A DNA stretch of 64,000 nucleotides from contig CACNIK010000003.1 of the NCBI GenBank assembly GCA_902620525.1, positions 62,001 through 126,000 of the forward strand, read 5' to 3'. Positions 37,490 to 46,357 of this stretch are shown here, piece after piece. The first letter of the stretch is position 1. Every line of letters begins with the position of its first letter. The DNA comes from an uncultured Pelagibacteraceae bacterium. Lineage in GTDB: Bacteria > Pseudomonadota > Alphaproteobacteria > Pelagibacterales > Pelagibacteraceae. The translations under genes and the position numbers were made by a program. The notes below the pieces were generated by a model that was given only the letters and a program-made list of their open reading frames with translations, was not told the origin of the DNA and searched no databases.

Positions 37490-39234
37490 TGATTAATAAC
37501 AATGAATTAATAAATGAAATTAAGTCTTATAATAAATTTCTAAATCATGACTCACTAAATAAGGCATTTAAATTTGCTATTGACGCTCATAAGAACCAAA
37601 AAAGAGATGAAGGCGTTCCATACATTATTCACCCAGTGGCTGTAGCAAAAATTCTCACAGATTTAAAACTTGATAGTGCAACTATTACTACTGGATTGTT
37701 ACATGACACAATCGAAGATACTAAAGTAACTTATGAAACAGTTAAAAAAGAATTTGGTGAAGAGGTTGCAAATTTAGTTGATGGAGTGACTAAAATTTCT
37801 GCTCTTGAAGATAAAGCTTCGAGTGACTCTAAAGCTGAAAATTTTAGAAAGTTAATCTTAGCAACTTCTAAAGATATCCGTGTTTTATTGGTAAAATTAG
37901 CAGACAGACTACACAACATGAGAACTATCAAATTTGTTAAAGGTAAAGAAAAAATGGTGCGAAAAGCAAAAGAGACCATGGAAATTTATGCACCTTTAGC
38001 AGATAGAATGGGAATGAATAGGATACGAGATGAATTAGAAGATTTATCTTTTGAAATATTAAACAAGAAAGCAAGGGATTTGATACAAGAAAGACTTAAG
38101 TTTATTAAAAACAATAGAGATGACAATTTTAAAATGATTTCAGTAGATTTAATAAATCTACTAAAAGAAAATGGAGTCACGGCTCAAATAGCAGGGAGGG
38201 AAAAAACTCCTTTTTCAATTTGGCGTAAGATGCAAAACAAAAAAATATCTTTAGAACAATTGACTGACATTGTAGGTTTTAGAATTTTATTAAATTCTGT
38301 TGAGGATTGTTATAAAACTCTTGGTATTTTACATTCCAAATACTCTGCAATTCCAGGAAAATTTAAAGATTATATTTCTACACCTAAAATTAATAAGTAT
38401 AAATCTATCCATACTGCTTTAATAGGTCCATATAAACAAAGAATTGAAATACAAATAAGAACTTATGAAATGCATGAGTTTGCTGAAAGAGGTATCGCAT
38501 CTCATTGGAAATATAAATCTTCAGAAAAATTTTCTGAACTTTCTTGGAAAGAATATGATTGGCTAAGAGATTTAGTTGAAATTATTGAAACAGGAAATAG
38601 TCCTGAGCATTATTATGAATTTACAAAATTGCAAATGTTTCAAGATAACGTTTTTTGTTTTACACCCAAAGGAGCAGTAATTAAATTACCTAAAAATGGT
38701 ACCCCAATAGATTTTGCTTATGCTGTTCACACTAAAGTTGGCGATACAGCTATAGGATGTGAAATTAATGGTAAAGAAATGCCAGTCCAAACAATACTTA
38801 AAAATGGAGATATGGTTAAAATTCTTACATCTGCAAATGTTTCACCTTCTCTTCATTGGTTGTCATCTTCAAAAACAGGAAAGGCACGTGCTTCAATAAG
38901 AAGGTATTGGCAAGGCAGGAGTAATAAACAGCAGAACGAGGAAAAAGTATATAATACATCTTTAATAATTGACTTGCCTCATAATCCTGGTGTTTTAGGA
39001 GAAATAAGTACTTTAATTGGTCTCAACAAAAGTAATATTGTGAATATTGAACTTTTAAAAAGAAAAGAAGATTATTTACAATTTTCTTTCGATATTCAGA
39101 TTAAAGATTTGAAAAATTTTACAAACTTGATAAGTCAGATTAAACAAAAAGATTATAAATTTAAAATAGTTAGACATAAAAATAAAAAAAATGCTTTCTT
39201 ACAAAGAATCTTTGAAAATTTTAAAAGAAGCTAA
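37489..39234 (+). CDS. bifunctional (p)ppGpp synthetase/hydrolase, shortened Rel/Spo homologue
   Basis: RSH proteins make and degrade the stringent-response alarmone ppGpp. The HD hydrolase domain is intact (H48, then HDTIED at 72-77), and the synthetase domain carries FRILLNSVEDCYKTLG, KFKDYISTPKINKYKSIHTA and EIQIRTYEMHEFAERGIASHWKYK. A TGS domain (about residues 383-445) and a C-terminal ACT domain (about 505-575) follow. At 581 residues it is well below the usual 700-750: most of the helical and zinc-finger region between TGS and ACT is missing. It overlaps pyrE by 44 bases. Confidence 0.93.
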   Translation: MINNNELINEIKSYNKFLNHDSLNKAFKFAIDAHKNQKRDEGVPYIIHPVAVAKILTDLKLDSATITTGLLHDTIEDTKVTYETVKKEFGEEVANLVDGVTKISALEDKASSDSKAENFRKLILATSKDIRVLLVKLADRLHNMRTIKFVKGKEKMVRKAKETMEIYAPLADRMGMNRIRDELEDLSFEILNKKARDLIQERLKFIKNNRDDNFKMISVDLINLLKENGVTAQIAGREKTPFSIWRKMQNKKISLEQLTDIVGFRILLNSVEDCYKTLGILHSKYSAIPGKFKDYISTPKINKYKSIHTALIGPYKQRIEIQIRTYEMHEFAERGIASHWKYKSSEKFSELSWKEYDWLRDLVEIIETGNSPEHYYEFTKLQMFQDNVFCFTPKGAVIKLPKNGTPIDFAYAVHTKVGDTAIGCEINGKEMPVQTILKNGDMVKILTSANVSPSLHWLSSSKTGKARASIRRYWQGRSNKQQNEEKVYNTSLIIDLPHNPGVLGEISTLIGLNKSNIVNIELLKRKEDYLQFSFDIQIKDLKNFTNLISQIKQKDYKFKIVRHKNKKNAFLQRIFENFKRS

Positions 39235-39772
39235 TGCCCTTATAGAGGGTCATTTTATATTATCTTCAGGATTACACAGTCCACAATACGTTCAATGCGC
39301 CCAATTAATGAGCAAACCAGACAAAGCAAAAAAGATTTGTGAGTCTCTCTCAGAAAAAATTAATAGTGAATTTAAAGAATTTGACATTATATTATCTCCT
39401 GCTATGGGAGGCATTGTAATCGGCTATGAGATTGGTAGATTATTAAATAAAGAGACTATATTTTCCGAAAGAGTTAATGGAGAATTTAAACTAAGAAGAG
39501 ATTTTATAATAAAAAAAGATCAAAATGTTTTAATTGTAGAAGATGTTATTACTACAGGAAAATCAAGTTTAGAATGCTCAAAATTAGTATTAGATAACGA
39601 AGCAAATATTGTTGGATATGCATGTTTGATTAACAGGTCCAATGGAAAATCTTCTTTAAAAGGAAAAATTGTTTCTCAGGTTGATTTAAATATTCCAACA
39701 TACACAGAAGAAAATTTACCAAGTAGCTTATCATCTCTTAAAGCAGTAAAACCTGGAAGCAGAAATCTTTAA
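39191..39772 (+). CDS. pyrE: orotate phosphoribosyltransferase
   Basis: PyrE attaches phosphoribose to orotate in pyrimidine synthesis. The PRPP-binding motif VLIVEDVITTGKS lies near residues 116-128; SSGLHSPQYVQC near residue 25 and SPAMGGIVIGYE are family features. The start at 39191 lies 44 bases inside the Rel/Spo gene in a different frame; the conserved N-terminal helix ahead of GLHSPQY needs it, so the long overlap looks real. Length is 193 residues. It shares one base with pdxJ. Confidence 0.95.
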   Translation: MLSYKESLKILKEANALIEGHFILSSGLHSPQYVQCAQLMSKPDKAKKICESLSEKINSEFKEFDIILSPAMGGIVIGYEIGRLLNKETIFSERVNGEFKLRRDFIIKKDQNVLIVEDVITTGKSSLECSKLVLDNEANIVGYACLINRSNGKSSLKGKIVSQVDLNIPTYTEENLPSSLSSLKAVKPGSRNL

Positions 39773-40497
39773 TGAGTAAAATCAGACTTGGAGTGAATAT
39801 AGACCATGTTGCAACTGTAAGAAACGCAAGAGGTGAAGCTTATCCTAGTCCTTTGAGAGCAGCTTTGTTGGCAGAGAAGAGCGGGGCTAAGTCTGTTACA
39901 ATACATTTAAGAGAAGATAGACGTCATATAAAAGAATTAGATCTTAAAGAAATTAAATCGAAATTAAAAATTCCACTTAATCTTGAAATAGCCGCTACTA
40001 ACGAAATGCTGAAAATAGCTTTAAAAAGCAAACCAGATTTTATTTGCATCGTTCCAGAGAAAAGGCAAGAATTAACCACAGAAGGTGGTTTAAACTTAAG
40101 CCATAGGAATAAATTTTTAAATAAATTGATAAAAAAACTAAAAAAAAATAGATTCAGAGTAAGTTTATTTATTGAACCTAGCATCCAAGATGTAAAAAAG
40201 TCACAAGAATTAAAGGCTGATTGTGTGGAAATTCATACAGGAAGATTTTGCAATCTTGTTAATAAAAATAAAAATTTCAATTACGAACTTAATAGGATTA
40301 AAAAAGCTGTTGTTTTGGGTAACAAACTAGGTTTAGAGGTACATGCAGGTCACGGTCTGACATTTAAATCTGCTAAAATATTAAAAAAAATCAATGGAAT
40401 TAATGAATTTAATATTGGACATTTTCTTATTGGAGAGTCAATTTTTGAAGGTTTAGGCAAAACTATTAAAAAATTTAAAAGGATTTTGCATAAATGA
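39772..40497 (+). CDS. pdxJ: pyridoxine 5'-phosphate synthase
   Basis: PdxJ closes the pyridine ring of vitamin B6 from deoxyxylulose phosphate and aminoacetone phosphate. The N-terminus GVNIDHVATVRNARG, the HLREDRRHI segment and the C-terminal HAGHGLTFKSA are diagnostic. The 241-residue length is normal. It shares one base with pyrE and overlaps acpS by four bases. pdxJ before acpS is a conserved arrangement across proteobacteria. Confidence 0.96.
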   Translation: MSKIRLGVNIDHVATVRNARGEAYPSPLRAALLAEKSGAKSVTIHLREDRRHIKELDLKEIKSKLKIPLNLEIAATNEMLKIALKSKPDFICIVPEKRQELTTEGGLNLSHRNKFLNKLIKKLKKNRFRVSLFIEPSIQDVKKSQELKADCVEIHTGRFCNLVNKNKNFNYELNRIKKAVVLGNKLGLEVHAGHGLTFKSAKILKKINGINEFNIGHFLIGESIFEGLGKTIKKFKRILHK

Positions 40498-40877
40498 AAC
40501 TATTCGGTGTTGGCACTGATATAATACAAGTAAATAGATTAAAAAAATCTCTTAACAAAAAACCATTTTTATCAAGAATATACAGCAAGGAAGAAATTTT
40601 AAAGTGTAAAAGAAGTAAAGTAAATTCTAATTGTTTTGCAAAAAGATTTGCTGCTAAAGAGGCATTCTCAAAAGCCTTAGGAACAGGTATATCTAAAGGT
40701 ATAAGTTTCAATGAAATCATCGTTTTAAATGAAAAATCTGGTAAACCATATATAAAGTTAATTAATAAGACAAAAAAAATTGTCGAGAGAAAACTAAAAA
40801 AAAAAGTATACAAAATCTCTTTGTCAATTGCAGACGAAAAAGATTATGCCGTTGCGTTTGTTACAATTTCAATATGA
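40494..40877 (+). CDS. acpS: holo-[acyl carrier protein] synthase
   Basis: AcpS transfers the phosphopantetheine arm of coenzyme A to acyl carrier protein. The 127-residue protein has GVGTDIIQVNRLKK (metal-binding aspartate D8) and the signature FAAKEAFSKALGTGI with the catalytic glutamate. It overlaps pdxJ and lepB by four bases each, so the three are likely translated together. Confidence 0.95.
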   Translation: MKLFGVGTDIIQVNRLKKSLNKKPFLSRIYSKEEILKCKRSKVNSNCFAKRFAAKEAFSKALGTGISKGISFNEIIVLNEKSGKPYIKLINKTKKIVERKLKKKVYKISLSIADEKDYAVAFVTISI

Positions 40878-41611
40878 AAAAAAATATAAAAAATGTTGTA
40901 ATAGATAATATCAAAACTCTCATTTATGCTCTTATTATTGCTATACTTTTAAGATCTTTGTTGTATCAGCCTTTTTATATTCCATCATCATCAATGGAAC
41001 CAACTTTGCTTGTTGGTGATAGATTGTTTGTTTCTAAATTCGCTTATGGTTATAGCAAACATTCATTTCCATTTAGTCCACCCATATATAAAAAAAGAAT
41101 ATTTTTTAAAGAGCCGCAGAGAGGAGATCTAGTGGTCTTTAAAACACCATCAGACAATAGAACTGATTACATTAAAAGATTAATAGGCAAGCCGGGTGAT
41201 ACTCTACAATTTAAAAATGGAGATATTTATTTAAATAAAAAGAAAATAATAAAAAATAAAATAGATGAAAGTATGAGTATTAGATGTGGTAAAATAAATT
41301 TTCCTGTAAAAATTTATGAGGAAACTTTACCAAATGGAGTAAAATATAAAGCCGTTTATAACAGTGCTGGAACCCTTCAAAATACAGATGTGTACACAGT
41401 ACCAGATAACAATTATTTTTTATTAGGTGATAATAGAGACTGTTCAAAGGATAGCAGATTTCTATCCGAAGTAGGCTATGTAAATAAATTAAATTTAGTT
41501 GGAAAAGCAGAACTAATTTTTTTTTCAAATGATACATTGAAGAGCAGTGTTTTAAAATTTTGGAATTGGAAAAACTCTTTTAGATTTAAAAGAACATTTA
41601 AAAAATTATGA
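40874..41611 (+). CDS. lepB: signal peptidase I
   Basis: LepB removes signal peptides of exported proteins at the periplasmic face of the inner membrane. One transmembrane segment (about residues 15-30) precedes the catalytic serine S40 in SSSMEPTLLVGD; the lysine base lies in TDYIKRLIGKPGD and the conserved GDNRDCSKDSR box follows near residue 180. The 245-residue length is normal for alphaproteobacteria. It overlaps acpS and rnc by four bases each. Confidence 0.96.
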   Translation: MKKNIKNVVIDNIKTLIYALIIAILLRSLLYQPFYIPSSSMEPTLLVGDRLFVSKFAYGYSKHSFPFSPPIYKKRIFFKEPQRGDLVVFKTPSDNRTDYIKRLIGKPGDTLQFKNGDIYLNKKKIIKNKIDESMSIRCGKINFPVKIYEETLPNGVKYKAVYNSAGTLQNTDVYTVPDNNYFLLGDNRDCSKDSRFLSEVGYVNKLNLVGKAELIFFSNDTLKSSVLKFWNWKNSFRFKRTFKKL

Positions 41612-42273
41612 TTAGTAGATTAAAAGATTTAGAGGAGGCTATTAAATATAAATTTAATTCTAAAGACCTATTGACACGGTGTTTAACCCACAAAAGCTAT
41701 GATGAATATATTAATAATGAAAAACTTGAATTTTTAGGAGACAGAGTTTTAGGACTAGTGATTTCAAAAAATTTACTAATTAAATACCCTAATGAGAAAG
41801 AGGGTGTTATCGACAAAAAATATGCAAATCTTGTTAATAAAAAAAAATGTGCGGAAATTGCTAATATACTAAATTTAAAAAAATACATGTTGTTAGGTTC
41901 AAATTACAAAAAAAATGAGCACAAAAATGAAAAGATTTCTGGGGATTGTCTAGAGGCACTTATCGGAGCAATTTTTATAGATGGTAATTTAAAAAATGCA
42001 GAGAAATTTATTTTAAAATATTGGGACTCTTCTCTCAAGCAGTCTGATTTAACAATCGTCGATTCAAAAACAAAATTACAAGAATATAGTCTTAAAAAAT
42101 TTAAAAAACTTCCTACTTATACTTTATTAAAAACTTCTGGGCCTCATCATAAACCAATTTTTAAAGTTACTGCTAAAACACCTAATTCAAAAATGATTAC
42201 TGCAACTGGATCATCAAAAAAAGAAGCTCAACAAAATGCAGCAAAAAAATTAATTGAAGATTTAAAAATATGA
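41608..42273 (+). CDS. rnc: ribonuclease III
   Basis: RNase III cleaves double-stranded RNA during rRNA processing. The catalytic signature NEKLEFLGDRVLGLVIS and the second acidic motif GDCLEALIGAIFID are present, and a double-stranded RNA-binding domain spans roughly residues 152-219. The 221-residue length is normal. It overlaps lepB and recO by four bases. The gene era, which usually stands between rnc and recO, is absent. Confidence 0.96.
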   Translation: MISRLKDLEEAIKYKFNSKDLLTRCLTHKSYDEYINNEKLEFLGDRVLGLVISKNLLIKYPNEKEGVIDKKYANLVNKKKCAEIANILNLKKYMLLGSNYKKNEHKNEKISGDCLEALIGAIFIDGNLKNAEKFILKYWDSSLKQSDLTIVDSKTKLQEYSLKKFKKLPTYTLLKTSGPHHKPIFKVTAKTPNSKMITATGSSKKEAQQNAAKKLIEDLKI

Positions 42274-42938
42274 ACTGGGAAGATGAGGGCTATTTATTAA
42301 GTAAAAAAAAGTTTCGTGAAAATGCAGTTATAATTAGTGCTTTTACTAAAACACACGGTAAAATTTCAGGAATAGTTTATGGGGGCACTTCAAGAAAGAT
42401 TAAAAACTATTTACAAATAGGAAACAAAATATTCTTAATACACAACTCAAAAAATCGTAACAAATTAGGTTATTTAAAAACTGAAATTATAGAAGCTGTT
42501 AGCCCTAGATATTTTAATGATAAAAAAAGATCTTACCTAATTTTATCTGTTGCTGACTTACTTAATTCTTTACTACCAGATGAAGAGCCACATAATAATA
42601 TTTATTTATCATTAGATAATCTAATAAGAAACTTAGATGATAAAAGTTGGCCTTTAATTTATTCATTTTGGGAGGTAAATCTTATTAAGGAATTAGGTTT
42701 TGGATTTACAACTGACAATGCAAGTTCTTCAAAAGATATTTTATCTATAAACATAGATAATATTTCATATAAAATTCCAAAGTTTATCATTAATGGCAAA
42801 ATTCCAGACAATTTTTCAAAAGAAATTATAAATCACGCTTTATCTTTTACTCGGAATTTGATGTTAAATAAATTTTTTTTACCTAATAATTTGTACTTAC
42901 CAAAGTCCAGGGTACTTTTTGAAAGTTGTTTTTCCTAA
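42270..42938 (+). CDS. recO: DNA repair protein RecO
   Basis: RecO helps load RecA onto SSB-coated single-stranded DNA. The N-terminal OB fold is visible in MNWEDEGYLLSKKKFRENAVIISAFTKTHGK and GIVYGG; the C-terminal helical part is divergent and keeps no CxxC zinc motif. The 222-residue length is slightly short. It directly follows rnc (four-base overlap) where era is usually found, and shares the bases CTAA with the convergent hemB stop. Confidence 0.88.
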   Translation: MNWEDEGYLLSKKKFRENAVIISAFTKTHGKISGIVYGGTSRKIKNYLQIGNKIFLIHNSKNRNKLGYLKTEIIEAVSPRYFNDKKRSYLILSVADLLNSLLPDEEPHNNIYLSLDNLIRNLDDKSWPLIYSFWEVNLIKELGFGFTTDNASSSKDILSINIDNISYKIPKFIINGKIPDNFSKEIINHALSFTRNLMLNKFFLPNNLYLPKSRVLFESCFS

Positions 42939-43930
42939 TATTTGTTTATTTTTTTCGCAATATCTAGTGCAAAATAAGTTACTATAGCATTTGAGCCTGC
43001 TCTTTTTAGTGAAATTAAACTTTCATAGACAACATTTTCATTTAAACTTTTATTTTTAATTGAATTAACAATCATCGCGTACTCACCTGAAACTTGATAT
43101 GAAAATACTGGTATTTTAAAATTTTGTTTTATTTGACTTATAATGTCAAGATAAGGCATGCCAGGTTTTACCATAACAAAGTCAGCTCCCTCTTTAATAT
43201 CTAAACCAACTTCTCTTAAAGACTCTGTATAATTTCTCATATCCATTTGGTAAGTTTTTTTATCACCTTTTAATTTTTGTTTCGATCCTATAGCATCTCT
43301 AAAAGGCCCATAAAAACTTGAAGCATATTTAACAGCATAAGATAATATTTGAGTATCTTTTAATTTTTTCTTATCTAGAGCCTTTCTAATAATTCCTACT
43401 CTTCCATCCATCATATCTGAGGGGGCAATAACATCGGAACCTATTGATGCTTGTAATAAAGCTTGTTTCTCTAAAATCTTTAGAGTTTCATCATTATCAA
43501 TTTTACCGTTTAATATTATTCCGTCGTGACCGTGAGATGTATATGGATCTAAAGCCACATCAGTCATAACACCAAATTTATTATATTTTTTTTTTATTAA
43601 TTTTATAGCTCTACAAACAAGATTATTTTCATTTAGAGCTTCAGAACCGTTACGATCTCTTTGATGATTAGAAGTATTTGGAAAAAGCGCTATCATAGGT
43701 AACTTAAATTTTTCTGCTTCATCTAAAATGCTTGATAATTTATCTAGAGAATATCTGTAGATACCTGGCATTGTCTTAATCTTTTCTTTTTTATTTTTAC
43801 CTTCAGTTAAAAATATTGGTAAAATTAAATCATTTGCGGATAAGTTGTTTTCTGAAATTAGTCTTCTAACCCAATCAGAGTTGCGAACTCTTCTCAATCT
43901 TGTTGATGGAAATTTGCCTAAAATCTTCAT
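42935..43930 (-). CDS. hemB: delta-aminolevulinic acid dehydratase, magnesium-type
   Basis: HemB condenses two aminolevulinate molecules to porphobilinogen in heme synthesis. The Schiff-base lysine lies in FVMVKPGMPYLD, and APSDMMDGRVG is a family signature. The metal region reads LDPYTSHGHDGI: the three zinc cysteines seen in E. coli are absent, so the enzyme is probably Mg2+-dependent as in other alphaproteobacteria. The 331-residue length is normal. Its stop overlaps that of recO. Confidence 0.96.
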   Translation of the reverse strand: MKILGKFPSTRLRRVRNSDWVRRLISENNLSANDLILPIFLTEGKNKKEKIKTMPGIYRYSLDKLSSILDEAEKFKLPMIALFPNTSNHQRDRNGSEALNENNLVCRAIKLIKKKYNKFGVMTDVALDPYTSHGHDGIILNGKIDNDETLKILEKQALLQASIGSDVIAPSDMMDGRVGIIRKALDKKKLKDTQILSYAVKYASSFYGPFRDAIGSKQKLKGDKKTYQMDMRNYTESLREVGLDIKEGADFVMVKPGMPYLDIISQIKQNFKIPVFSYQVSGEYAMIVNSIKNKSLNENVVYESLISLKRAGSNAIVTYFALDIAKKINKY

Positions 43931-44009
43931 TTTTTAATTTTTTTATAATATTTTTTATGCGACAAATATAATATTATACCTTATAAGCAAAGTAATTTAA
44001 TAGATAAAT

Positions 44010-44606
44010 ATGTCTAATTCAGCAACATCTGAAGATTTTTATCAAGTTCCGGATCTAACATTTAATATTAATAAATTAAGATCCGACCTTGAGATAATTT
44101 TAAAAAATTCAAAATATCAAACACTTGGAATAACAAATTTTGCTGCAATTCCAATGAATAAAATTCCGGGTGATGAAAGCTCGATACAAGGTCACAATGT
44201 TAGAGGAATATATTATACAAAACCAGATGAGTCTGGAAAAGAAGTTGTTAGAGATAAACCAATAGATGAGTCCAAATATTCAGAAATAACAAAAGAATTT
44301 AAAAACACCTATTTTGAAGAAGTTTATAATATATTAAGTAAAAAATTTAAGTTAGGAAGAGTAAGAATATTATTAAAAGAACCTAGATCCACTTTAAGTT
44401 GGCACAGAGATCCTGAACCGAGATTACATATACCAATAATAACTAATCCTGGTTGCAAAATGGTTATAGAGGATGTTGCAAAGCATATGCCAGCTGATGG
44501 AAAAGTTTGGATTACGAATAATACAAGATATCATAATTTCTTTAATGGAGGCGAGCAAAATAGAATTCATATTGTTGCCTGTATGTTGGAAAACAGATTC
44601 AACTAA
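44010..44606 (+). CDS. aspartyl/asparaginyl beta-hydroxylase-like 2-oxoglutarate oxygenase
   Basis: A cupin-fold Fe(II)/2-oxoglutarate oxygenase is suggested by SWHRDPEPRLHIPI, with the metal pair H132 and D134, a distal H175 in NTRYHNFFNGG and R185 in NRIHIVACM as the likely 2-oxoglutarate ligand. This order matches the aspartyl/asparaginyl beta-hydroxylase group. The 198-residue protein has no signal or membrane segment. It stands between hemB (divergent, 79-base gap with no other feature) and rpiB (immediately adjacent). The substrate is unknown. Confidence 0.75.
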   Translation: MSNSATSEDFYQVPDLTFNINKLRSDLEIILKNSKYQTLGITNFAAIPMNKIPGDESSIQGHNVRGIYYTKPDESGKEVVRDKPIDESKYSEITKEFKNTYFEEVYNILSKKFKLGRVRILLKEPRSTLSWHRDPEPRLHIPIITNPGCKMVIEDVAKHMPADGKVWITNNTRYHNFFNGGEQNRIHIVACMLENRFN

Positions 44607-45044
44607 TTGAATTCAATATTTAAAAAAATTTGTATTTCATCTGATCACGCAGGTTACGAGATTAAAGAATTTATCAAAGAACTATTAATTAAATCAAAAA
44701 TATCCACTATAGATTTAGGACCTTTTTTGAAGAAATCAGTTGATTATCCTGATTATGCTAAAAAAGTCTCAAATAGAGTTTCTAAAAAAAAAAGCGAAGT
44801 AGGCATATTAGTTTGTGGTTCTGGCACAGGTATGGCAATTTCAGCCAATAAAACAAAAGGAATTAGGGCTGCCGTAGGATATAATATCAAATCAACCCAA
44901 TTGTCTCGCCAGCATAATAATGCTAATGTATTGTGTTTAGGTTCAAGATTGACTAAAAGAAAAGACATTAAAAAAATTATTAAAATTTTTTTAAATACAA
45001 AATTTGAAGGTGGAAGACACAAAAGGAGAGTTAAAAAAATTTAA
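44607..45044 (+). CDS. rpiB: ribose 5-phosphate isomerase B
   Basis: RpiB interconverts ribose-5-phosphate and ribulose-5-phosphate. The motif ISSDHAGYEIKEFI, the active-site VCGSGTGMAISANK and the NNANVLCLGSR segment are all present. No ATG precedes the conserved strand; the frame opens with TTG at 44607 directly behind the previous stop codon, so a TTG start is the best choice. Length is 145 residues. glyA starts right after its stop. Confidence 0.93.
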   Translation: MNSIFKKICISSDHAGYEIKEFIKELLIKSKISTIDLGPFLKKSVDYPDYAKKVSNRVSKKKSEVGILVCGSGTGMAISANKTKGIRAAVGYNIKSTQLSRQHNNANVLCLGSRLTKRKDIKKIIKIFLNTKFEGGRHKRRVKKI

Positions 45045-46346
45045 ATGTCATCGGTAACTAAAATAAAAAGGATATCAAGTAACTTTTTTGAGAGAGATTT
45101 AAAAGACTCAGATGAGGATCTATTTAACTCAATTGCACAGGAGTTTGTTAGACAAAAAAATCATATTGAATTGATTGCATCTGAAAATATTGTTTCTAGA
45201 GCTGTTTTAGAGGCCCAAGGTTCAGTTTTGACAAATAAATATGCTGAGGGTTATTCTGGTAAAAGATATTATGGAGGTTGCGAGTTTGTTGATATATCTG
45301 AAAACTTAGCGATAGAGAGAGCAAAAAAACTCTTTAATAGTAAATTTGCAAATGTACAGCCACACTCAGGTGCACAAGCTAATGGAGCTGTATACTTAGC
45401 TTTAATTAAACCAGGAGACACTATATTAGGTATGAGTTTAAATTCTGGTGGGCATTTAACCCACGGAGCTAAACCAGCACAATCAGGTAAATGGTTTAAC
45501 GCGGTACATTATGATGTCAAAGAGGACACAGGTTTAATTGATTATGAAAATGTAGAAAAGCTAGCTTTAGAACACAAGCCAAAATTAATTATTGCTGGAG
45601 GCAGTGCTTACTCACGAGTTATAAACTTTAAAAAATTCAAAGATATTTGTAAAAAAGTTAATGCTTATTTCTTAGTTGATATGGCTCATTTTTCTGGGTT
45701 GGTGGCTGGTGGCGCTTACCCCAATCCTTTAGAATATGCAGATGTTGTAACATCTACAACTCATAAAGTTCTGAGAGGACCGCGTGGCGGAATAATTTTA
45801 ACAAATAATGAGACTCTTTATAAAAAATTTAACAGCGCTGTTTTTCCTGGTCTTCAAGGCGGGCCGCTAATGCACGTAGTGGCGGCTAAAGCTGTTTGCT
45901 TTAAAGAAGCCTTGAGTGAAGAATTTAAAAAATATACTTCAGATGTAATTTCAAATGCAAGAATTTTAAGTGAAACACTTATTGAAAACAACTTTAAAAT
46001 ATTTTCAGGAGGAACCGATACTCATCTAATGTTGGTTGATTTAAGACCATACGGAGTTACAGGTAAAGATGCTGAAGAAAGTTTAGGTAGAGCAAATATA
46101 ACTTGTAATAAAAATGGTATTCCTTTTGACACGCAAAGTCCAATGATTACCTCAGGTATTAGATTAGGAACACCTGCTGCTACAACAAGAGGTTTTCAAG
46201 CAGAAGAATTTAAATTAGTTGGAAAACTTATAACAAAAGTTATTAAAGGACTTTCAGAAAACCCAAAAAATAATACAAAAATTGAAAATGAAGTCCAGAA
46301 AGAAGTTGTTCAGCTCTGTTCTGATTTTCCAATATATAGCGGATAA
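45045..46346 (+). CDS. glyA: serine hydroxymethyltransferase
   Basis: GlyA converts serine and tetrahydrofolate to glycine and methylene-tetrahydrofolate. The pyridoxal-phosphate lysine lies in [13 protein letters not shown]; the N-terminal [12 protein letters not shown] and [17 protein letters not shown] are hallmarks. The 433-residue length is normal. It directly abuts rpiB and is followed after 11 bases by nrdR; no glycine riboswitch is present, and the two-gene context offers no space for one. Confidence 0.97.
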   Translation: MSSVTKIKRISSNFFERDLKDSDEDLFNSIAQEFVRQKNHIELIASENIVSRAVLEAQGSVLTNKYAEGYSGKRYYGGCEFVDISENLAIERAKKLFNSKFANVQPHSGAQANGAVYLALIKPGDTILGMSLNSGGHLTHGAKPAQSGKWFNAVHYDVKEDTGLIDYENVEKLALEHKPKLIIAGGSAYSRVINFKKFKDICKKVNAYFLVDMAHFSGLVAGGAYPNPLEYADVVTSTTHKVLRGPRGGIILTNNETLYKKFNSAVFPGLQGGPLMHVVAAKAVCFKEALSEEFKKYTSDVISNARILSETLIENNFKIFSGGTDTHLMLVDLRPYGVTGKDAEESLGRANITCNKNGIPFDTQSPMITSGIRLGTPAATTRGFQAEEFKLVGKLITKVIKGLSENPKNNTKIENEVQKEVVQLCSDFPIYSG

Positions 46347-46357
46347 TAAAATATTCT

